Of a DNA stretch of 64,000 nt, positions 56,314-64,000 are shown piece by piece; position 1 is the stretch's first letter, and the number at the start of each line of letters is the position of its first letter. Made by a program: the position numbers and the translations under genes. Under the pieces are notes generated by a model, which saw only the letters and a list, made by a program, of their open reading frames with translations, made no database searches and was not told the origin of the DNA. The DNA lies in the NCBI RefSeq assembly GCF_002575655.3, contig NC_053037.3, positions 566,844,880-566,908,879 of the forward strand, in the 5' to 3' direction. The DNA comes from Aegilops tauschii subsp. strangulata (taxonomy: Eukaryota; Streptophyta; Magnoliopsida; Poales; Poaceae).

Positions 56314-59165
56314 TCTCTACTACCTAATCGATGCTTACTCAGGTTCAATTCCGAGTTGCTTGCTAGGTTCTCTAATAAGTTCCCGTGGTTGCACATTCTT
56401 ACCCTTGAGTTGCACGTTGTTTTGCTGATTATGCAGAGCACACAAAACTGTAATTACACAATCATGTGAGGTAAAGAACTATGTGCAAATGGAAGTAACA
56501 TACGTGACCATATGATAGATGAAAAGAGTGTGGTATATATTGCCATGGCTTCACCCATAAAATGTACTGAACTATTCTTACTACAATCGGTTCTTGGTTT
56601 CCTTAGGAAACAAGAAGAGAACGTGGGAAGGATTCCAACGTTTGTGTGCCTCAAGCATTCAGGGGATACTATTGGCTTTATCATATTTATTATTCTGCTA
56701 TTTGAAATGGTGCCAAATACACATCAGAACAATGGGATGTTCAGTATGGTAGGTTATTTTTTTTTCATTTCTGATATATATGTGTATCTGTTGTTTGTAG
56801 TATGATATTCAGAGCAGTATTTCAACTCCATTTACTTATATTCAACACAAACAATTGTACAAGGTAGGAAGTTTGCACAGTGATATGGATAGTGGCGGCA
56901 GCCCATCGGTCAGCAAGGAGGATGACTCAATTCCTATGATCTATCAACCAACTCCAGGTTTCGGTACCTCCTGCACAGTGATATGGATAACTCCAATAGA
57001 TTTCGACAAATCTTAGATATCCATGTTTAACTCACCTTTCATCTCTTCAAGAGCTTGAGTTCTCTATTGCAGACTGTACTTTTATTTCTACCACTCAAAG
57101 ATTATTGCTTTGTACCTATATAATTATCAAGTGGAGCCATTTAGGACTGCCCTACTTTCCTACTCTGCAGTGGATAAATTTATCGGTCATATGCCAAATA
57201 TCAGTAACTAAGGCACATTTTCCTACTACAGTGCAAAGACAATGTCAATGCTCAAGTAAATTGAACATTGATTTTCTTCTCGACGGATAGTTCAGGGTGT
57301 ATTATCAATGATGTGTGCGTGCAACTCAGTTGAACATTTATATAGATCCTACATATTGAAACCTTTCAATTATATGTGCTCTAAATTCTTAGGTTACTGT
57401 TCCAAATTAAAATATAAAGATTGCTATAATTGCGTGTGATTGACAACCCTATAACTGTAACATTCGCATATGCATTATAAGCTGCCCTCCAGAGTTTAGT
57501 CAATGTATCAAACGGTTGCACAATCTGTACTTGCAGAATTTTCGATAAAGGGAATATATTAATATCATGAAGATACTGTACTTGCAGAATATTGTCTTTG
57601 ATTATGTTTTCTTGGTTTGTACATATTTTCCTCCTCCACCCACATTTTATTATCTTTCTTACAGATTCTCTGTATGTCCTTATGTTGAGTAAATAGGCAA
57701 TTTCTTAATTATGATCGCATACTGATATTCAGTCAAACTAGCACATACTAAGCTAATAGCAGAAAGATCTACGTATAACGCTAGCATGGCTAAAACAGAA
57801 AACAGTAGGAGCGAGATAAACGAGTTATACCCTCCAGTAGGCCATGCAGAGGCCGCGGCTTTGGTGGCAGCAGCGGCGTCCTCGGCGGCCTTCTTGTCAA
57901 CTTCAGCTTTCTCGGCGGCGGCACGTTCGGCGTCGGTGAACATGGTGATGATGAAGGCGACGCGGACGTAGAGGAAGTAGACGACCGGAAGTGAGAAGTC
58001 GCGTAATCGCTGCCCAAAAACCTATTCGCCCCTCACCCCGTACAGGAACCAGAAGGGCGTGGTTTCGGAGACCTGCTCTCCCGTCGACCGTGTACGCGGC
58101 GGACGGGATGGAGTCACCGGCGGCAGCAGCAGCAAGGGAACGACGGTGGGCGTGTGCGTGGAGCAGATGTGATCTGTTCGTGGCGGCTAGGGTTAGGAGA
58201 CACCGCACACTTATAGGCGCAGCCGCGAGAGACGTGGGCTCGACCCACGTCCGTGTCCGTGACAGCCCACGATCCGACGTCTCAGATCGTGGCCCAGCTG
58301 TTAGAGAACTCTCCGTTAGTGACTGGCAAAAATAAGCGCGTAGGTGTAAGCTCGGCTCGGCTCAATCCCGCAACCCGCGGCGCGGCGCGGCGTGACGAGG
58401 AGTGCGCGAGGGCGTCTTCTCTTCTCAAGCTCCAATAGCATGTAGAAGAGAAACCCTTATAAGGAGGTCCAACTCCTCTTCCACTTCCGGGGTGGGACTA
58501 AACTTCCCACTACACCTAGTGCCATATAACCCACATGGGCCCTTAGAGATTTTTCAGAAATTGCTACATGGGCCTAGAGCCCATCTCAAATTTCAGCACC
58601 TTATTGGTTGAGATCATGTATAATCATATAGGTTTTCTCTATTATTATTTTTGATGAAATTTCATACGTGATATGAACCGCTTCATTTTTGTGTGTTTGC
58701 AATGTCTCGAGCAGAATGATGTAGCTTGGGTCTCAAAATGTATTACCTAGCTGTCATTGTTAATAGTACTTTCATATAGTAGTAAGCACTTAATTATCCA
58801 TTAATCAATACTTACCAAAATAGTAGAGACAAACTGGGATGTATGACAATTATATGGTTAATTAGTGTTTTCTCACTAATGAATTTTCCCCTATTATATA
58901 TGGAACATTTTAGCGAAAGAGTCTCCACTGCTTTGCTAGATATACGTGAGAACAATCTTCAAGTTGTGTCACATCCAAGGTTTACTCCATTTTTACGCAA
59001 GTCCCAAACGCTCAAATTCATTGAGGCTCATATTTTTTTGGTAACTTGATCGAAATTATGGAAGCACTCGAGTGTAAGTGAATGTCTTTGCATTCGGACT
59101 ATTAAAAATTTGATATGTGGGTTCAAAACTTGCTAGCCCGTGCACGCGCACAGGTTGACAACTAG
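56314..59165 (+). mobile_element. Probable Helitron with a captured gene fragment
   Basis: The 3' end is well supported: a GC-rich stem (CCCGTGCACGCGCACAGG) about 10 bases before CTAG at 59162-59165, followed by host T. The proposed 5' end, TCTCTACTACC after an A at 56314, fits the start of grass Helitrons but other TC positions are possible. The interior includes a GC-rich gene-like segment on the minus strand (57831-58440) in otherwise AT-rich DNA. No Rep/helicase. Parts at 56400-57680 and 58450-59100 show no recognisable genes. Confidence 0.5.
57831..58021 (-). pseudogene. Gene fragment: membrane segment plus Ala/Lys-rich helix (unrecognised protein)
   Basis: Minus strand, open from 58021: a hydrophobic stretch (FSLPVVYFLYVRVAFIITMF) followed by a charged alanine-rich helix (DAERAAAEKAEVDKKAAEDA). 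A donor-like GG|GTATAAC at 57829-57831 suggests the exon ends there; the next exon was not found. Upstream (58022-58210) is GC-rich with a frame break at 58022-58024. I do not recognise the family. A small membrane-anchored protein is likely, broken and probably picked up by the surrounding Helitron. Confidence 0.4.
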
Positions 59166-59169
59166 TTAT

Positions 59170-60567
59170 TGATACGTATCCAACGTATCTCCTTTTTCAA
59201 ACACTTTTGCCCTTGTTTTGGACTGTAACTTGCATGATTTGAGTGGAACTAACACAGACTGACGCTGTTTTCAGCAGAATTGTCATGGTGTTATTTTTGT
59301 GCAGAAATAAAAGTTCTTGGAATGACCTGAAACTTCACGGAGAATATTTTTGGAATTAATAAAAATACTGGCGAAAAAATCAACACCAGGGGCCCACACC
59401 CTGTCCACGAGGGTGGAGGGCGCGCCCACCCCCCTGGGCGCGCCCCCTACCTCATGGGCCCCCTGAGGCTCCACCGATCTCAACTCCAACTCTATATATT
59501 CACGTTCGGGGAGAAAAAAACCAGAGAGAAGGATTCATCGCGTTTTACGATACGGAGCCGCCGCCAAGCCCTAATCTGTCTCGAGAGGGCTGATCTGGAG
59601 TCCTTTCGGGGCTCCAGAGAGGGGAATCCGTCGCCATCATCATCATCAACCTTCCTCCATCACCAATTTCATGATGCTCACCGCCGTGCATGAGTAATTC
59701 CATCGTAGGCTTGCTGGACGGTGATGGGTTGGATGAGATTTACCATGCGAGTTAGTTTTGTTAGGGTTTGATCCCTAGTATCCATTATGTTCTGAGATTG
59801 ATGTTGCTATGACTTTGCTATGCTTAATGCTTGTCACTAGGACCCGAGTGCCATGATTTCAGATCTGAACCTATTATGTTTTCATGAATATATGTGAGTT
59901 CTTGATCCTATCTTGCATGTCAATAGTCACCTACTATGTGTTATGATTCGGTAACCCCGAAGTGACAATAATCAGGACCACTCCCGGTGATGACCGTAGT
60001 TTGAGGAGTTCATGTATTCACTATGTATTAATGCCTTGGTCCGGTACTCTATTGAAAGGAGGCCTTAATATCCCTTAGTTTCCAATTGGACCCCGCTGCC
60101 ACGGGAGGGTAGGACAAAACATGTCATGCAAGTTCTTTTCCATAAGCATGTATGACTATATTCGGAATACATGCCTACATTACATTGATGAACTGGAGCT
60201 AGTTCTGTGTCACCCTATATTATAACTGTTGCATGAGGAATCGCATCCAACATAATTATCCATCACTGATCAAATGCCTACGAGCTTTTCACATATTGAT
60301 CTTTGCTTAGTTACTTTTCCGTTGCCACTGTTACAATTACTACAAAACTGCTACTGTTACCTTTACCACCTTTACCGTTACTTCCATACTACTTTGCTAC
60401 TAAATACTTTGCTGCAGATATTAAGTTTTCCAGGTGTGGTTGAATTGACAACCCAACTGCTAATACTTGAGAATATTCTTTGGCTCCCCTTGTGTCGAAT
60501 CAATAAATTTGGGTTGAATACTGTACCATGGAAAACTGTTGCGATCCCCTATACTTGTGGGTTATCA
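59170..60567 (+). repeat. 5' LTR of an Athila-type Gypsy element (Sabrina/WHAM-like)
   Basis: Starts TGATACGTATCCAACG and ends CTTGTGGGTTATCA, 1,398 bases. A TATA-like CTATATATTC lies at about 59490-59500. Inserted four bases after the Helitron end. The family name is from memory. Confidence 0.85.
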
Positions 60568-60573
60568 AGACTA

Positions 60574-60596
60574 TTTTCTGGCGCCGTTGCCGGGGA
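60574..60596 (+). other. Primer-binding site for tRNA-Asp
   Basis: TGGCGCCGTTGCCGGGGA follows a short spacer after the LTR and is complementary to the 3' end of plant tRNA-Asp, as usual in the Athila lineage. Confidence 0.8.
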
Positions 60597-60639
60597 GCAT
60601 AGCTCTATTGTTTGAGTCACTTGGGATTTATATCTGTTG

Positions 60640-62690
60640 ATCACTATGAGGAACTTGAAAGACGAAAAAACCAAGATTTATCCATCAACTACGAGGGGAG
60701 GTAAGGAACTGCCATCTAGCTCTGCACTTGATTCACCTTCTGTTTTGAGTAAACTTCTGACACCTAAACCTATTCATGCTATTGATTCTGATATGTCGCA
60801 TGTTATTGATGGTGCCACTTCTCCTATGCATGATACTTATGATGAAATTACTTCTATGCTTGACAATACTGTGCCATTAGGTGAATTTCTTGATGAACAA
60901 CTTGCTAGGGTTAAAGAGATTGAAATTATTGAAACTGATAATATTGATGAAAGTGATGATGAAGATTCTCCCCTAGATATGAAATGCCTGATGTACCTGA
61001 GGGTTACGTTATGGATGAAGAAACTGCTAGAGACTTTTTTGCTTGCAAAGATAGATATGATCTTAAGAAACTGTTAGCTAAGCTTAAAGAAAAATCTTTG
61101 AATGCTAGAATGAAATATGACCCTGCTTTTGCTACTTCACCTATCTGTATTTCTGATAAGGATTATGATTTCTCTATCGATCCTGAGTTGATTACTTTGG
61201 TTGAGTCTGATCCTTTTTATGGCTATGAATTTGAAACTGCTGTGGCACATCTTACTAAATTAAATGATATAGCCACCCGATTTACTCATGAGGAAAAAAT
61301 TCGGTACTACTATATCCTTAAGCTATTTCCGTTCTCATTAAAGGGTGATACTAAAACATGGTTTAATTCTCTTACTCCTGGTTGTGTGCGTAGTCCCCAG
61401 GATATGATTTATTACTTCTCTGCTAAATATTTCCCTGCTCATAAGAAACAAGCTGCCTTAAGGGAAATATATAATTTTGTGCAAATTGAAGAAGAGAGTC
61501 TCCCACAAGCTTGGGGGAGGCTTCTCTGATTACTTAATGCTTTGCCTGATGCTTCCAGAGACCATCTGCATAGTTGTGCTGGTTGTGTTTTCAGGGAAAG
61601 AATTGTTGATCAAGCTGAATTGCTATTGAATAAAATGTTGAGTAATGATAATAATTGGACACTTTCTAAACCAACTCCGAAGGAAAGGGGTATTCTATTT
61701 CTTAGTCCTGAAGATATGCAAGAGGCAAAGAAATCTATGAAAGAAAAGGGTATTAAAGCTGAAGTTGTCAAGAATTTACCACCTATTGAAGAAATACATG
61801 GTCTTGATAACCCGACACAGGTAGTAAAGGAAAATTCTCTCTATAGATTTGATGAAGGTGATATCCCTCGTTATAAGTCTGCTAGCCAATGCTTAGATGA
61901 GTTTGATAATTTTATTGTTAAACAAGAAAACTTCAATGCTTATGTGGGTAGACAATTGAAACGTAATGCTTATATGATTGAACACTTGAGTGATTATATG
62001 TCTAGAGTTAAAGGTGAACTTAAACTTATCAGTAAACATGCTTCTATGGTTACCACTCAAGTAGAACAAGTGCTTAAAGCTCAGAATGATTTGCTCAATG
62101 GATTAAATAATAAGAAAAATGATAATGATGTTAGAGTTATGACTAGAGGGGGTAAAATGACTCAGGAACCTTTGTATCCCGAGGGCCATCCTAAGAGAGT
62201 TGAGCAAGATTCTCAGAGAACTAATGTTGATGCACCTAGTCCTTCTAAGAAGAAGAAAAATAAAAATGATATGACTTTGCATGCTTCTAGTGAACCTGTT
62301 GTTGACACACCTGAGAATCCCAATGATATTTCTATTTCTGATGTTGAAACACAATCTGGTAATGAACATGAACCTAGTGATAATATTAATGATGATGTTC
62401 CTGATGATGCTCAACCTAGCAATGACAATGATGTAGAGATTGAACCTGTTGTTGATCTTGATAACCCACAATCAAAGAATCAACGTTATGATAAGAGAGA
62501 CTTTGTTGCTAGGAAGCACGGTAAAGAAAGAGAACCATGGGTTCAGAAACCCATGCCTTTTCCTCCTAAACCATCCAAGAAAAAGGATGATGAGGATTTT
62601 GAGCGCTTTGCTGAAATGATTAGACCTATCTTTTTGCGTATGCGTTTGACTCATATGCTTAAAATGAATCCTTATGCTAAGTATGTGTAG
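60640..62690 (+). pseudogene. Athila-type gag
   Basis: ATG at 60640 (MRNLKDEKTKIYPSTTRGGK). A frame change near 60975 leads to the main frame (60984-62690), which has one in-frame TGA at 61527. The Retrotrans_gag core is at about 61200-61500 (YEFETAVAHLTKLNDIATRF, KLFPFSLKGDTKTWFNSL, FPAHKKQAALREIYNF). Later parts are charged (NDVRVMTRGGKMTQEP, long Asn/Asp-rich stretch at 62230-62480) and end PYAKYV before a stop at 62688-62690, where sequence of a second element begins. No protease or RT follows. In an intact element it is the particle protein. Confidence 0.8.
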
Positions 62691-63002
62691 TAGACATCAA
62701 GCAATTTCTGGCGTCGTTGCCAGGGAGGTGAGTGCTTGAAGGTATATCTTTAGATCTTGCAATCAAATCTTTTAGTTTCTTGTTTTATCACTAGTTTAGT
62801 TTATAAAAGAAAACTACAAAAAATTTGAAATTGAGGGTGCCTCATATGCTTCATCTTTTTAATATCTTTCATGAAAATAAGGATTCCGATAATTGTGCCA
62901 AAGTGTTAGAAGAAGAATGCATTAAAATGTTTGGCACTAAATCTTTGAATGATGAGCATGATTGCAATGTTGTTAGTACAAACTCTTTGAATATCCATGG
63001 TT
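62686..63002 (+). other. LTR tip, primer-binding region and leader of a second Athila-type element
   Basis: 62686-62701 (GTGTAGTAGACATCAA) is the last ~16 bases of the LTR family seen inverted at 63003. It is followed by TTCTGGCGTCGTTGCCAGGG, a diverged tRNA-Asp-type primer-binding region, and a 280-base leader with a short open frame. The upstream LTR is missing apart from its tip, so the gag of one element is fused directly to the start of another. Confidence 0.7.
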
Positions 63003-64000
63003 GATGTCTACTACGCAACCTTCTTCTTGTAGACGTTGTTGGGCCTCCAAGTGCAGAGGTTCGTGGGACATTAGCAAATTTCCCTCAAGTGGATGACCTA
63101 AGGTTTATCAATCCGTGGGAGGCGTAGGGTGAAGATGGTCTCTCTCAAACAACCCTGCAACCAAATAACAAAGAGTCTCTTGTGTCCCCAACACACCCAA
63201 TACAATGGTAAATTGTATAGGTGCACTAGTTCGGCGAAGAGATGGTGATACAAGTGCAATATGGATGGTAGATATATGTTTTCGTAATCTGAAAATAGAA
63301 AAACAGCAAGGTAGCAAGTGGTAAAAGTGAGCGTAAACGGTATTGCAATGCTAGGAAACAAGGCCTAGGGGTCATACTTTCACTAGTGCAAGTTCTCTCA
63401 ACAATAATAACATAATTGGATCATATAACAATCCCTCAACATGCAACAAAGAGTCACTCCAAAGTCACTATATAATAGCGGAGAACAAACGAAGATATTA
63501 TTGTAGGGTACAAAACCACCTCAAAGTTATTCTTTCGGATAGATCTATTCAAGAGTTTGTAGTAAAATAACGCGAAGCTATTCTTTCTGTTCGATCTATC
63601 ATAGAGTTCGTACTAGAATAACACCTTAAGACACAAATCAACCAAAACCCTAATGTCACCTAGATACTCCAATGTCACCTCAAGTATCCGTGGGTATGAT
63701 TATACAGTATGCATCACACAATCTCAGATTCATCTATTCAACCAACACATAGAACCTCAAAGAGTGCCCCAAAGTTTCTACCGGAGAGTCAAGACGAAAA
63801 CGTGTGCCAACCCCTATGCATATGTTCATGAGGTTACAGAACTCGCAAGTTGATCCGCAAAACATACATCAAGTAGATCACGTGAATATCCCATTGTCAC
63901 CACAGATAAGCACACGCAAGACATACATCAAGTGTTCTCAAATCCTTAAAGACTCAATCCAATAAGATAACTTCAATGGAAAAACTCAATCCATTACAAG
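63003..64000 (-). repeat. LTR of a second Athila-type element (runs off the window)
   Basis: Starts TGATGTCTACTACGCAACC at 63003 and is collinear with the solo LTR at 8961-17121 (for example GGACGT...AAGGTTTATCAATCCGTGGG, then TACTCCAATGTCACC). Minus-strand sense orientation. About 1 kb of an expected ~1.6 kb is in the window. Open frames here are LTR sequence. A small duplication of a TTCTTTC...GATCTAT segment occurs near 63520-63610. Confidence 0.85.

Noticed and set aside
56512..56805. 97-codon plus-strand open frame
   Set aside because: No recognisable domain, AT-rich, no splice or promoter context; could be chance within the Helitron.
60574..60596. tRNA-like sequence
   Set aside because: Complementary to the tRNA-Asp 3' end at the correct place for a primer-binding site; no tRNA gene around it.

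Overview
The window reads as repeat-rich intergenic DNA of a Triticeae grass (wheat, goatgrass or barley type). The evidence is an Angela-type Copia element, two Athila-lineage Gypsy families of the Sabrina/WHAM kind, a Thalos-type Stowaway MITE, several CACTA elements and two Helitron ends. No intact, expressed-looking host gene is visible. Family names are from memory; coordinates, terminal motifs and target-site duplications (TSDs) were read directly from the sequence.

Layout. 1-704 is the end of a CACTA element. 1350-1960 holds a decayed F-box-like fragment. 2069-6930 is a minus-strand LINE-like reverse transcriptase pseudogene (RT end, zf-RVT, RNase H-like RVT_3) cut by three DNA transposons: a MULE-type MITE (2221-2629), a Helitron (3010-4172) and a CACTA (4321-6301). 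From about 6941 to 56160 lies one minus-strand Angela-type Copia element, truncated at both outer ends. Three primary insertions inflate it: a CACTA (7204-27774) in its 3' LTR, a 4-kb solo-LTR-like element (30485-34501) in its polymerase, and an LTR element here called E1 (35425-52920) in its integrase region. 56161-59165 is a probable Helitron with a gene fragment. 59170-62690 is an Athila-type LTR plus gag. 62686-64000 is a junction to a second Athila-type family.

Second and third layers. The 20.6-kb CACTA was originally about 3.3 kb and carries a split gene for a protein with two B3-like DNA-binding domains. Its exon 2 was hit by an Athila-type element, now a solo LTR (8961-17121), and that LTR was in turn hit by a coding-poor LTR element, E4 (9062-15631). 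Its exon 3 was hit by LTR element E2 (18081-27133). E1 was hit by its own relative E3 (38305-47111). Every one of these insertions has perfect TSDs, so the order of events can be read off.

E1, E2 and E3 belong to one family with an unusual plan. A gag-protease region lies on the sense strand with no reverse transcriptase or integrase. A separate intron-containing gene of the 'putative gypsy-type transposon' kind (Transposase_28-like N-terminus, acidic/basic middle, coiled-coil end) lies on the opposite strand and points tail-to-tail at gag-pro. Between the two is a conserved non-coding block, which also appears in E4 (once in full and twice in diverged form), although E4 has different LTRs and no gag. 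This family and the B3-carrying CACTA are the most interesting content.
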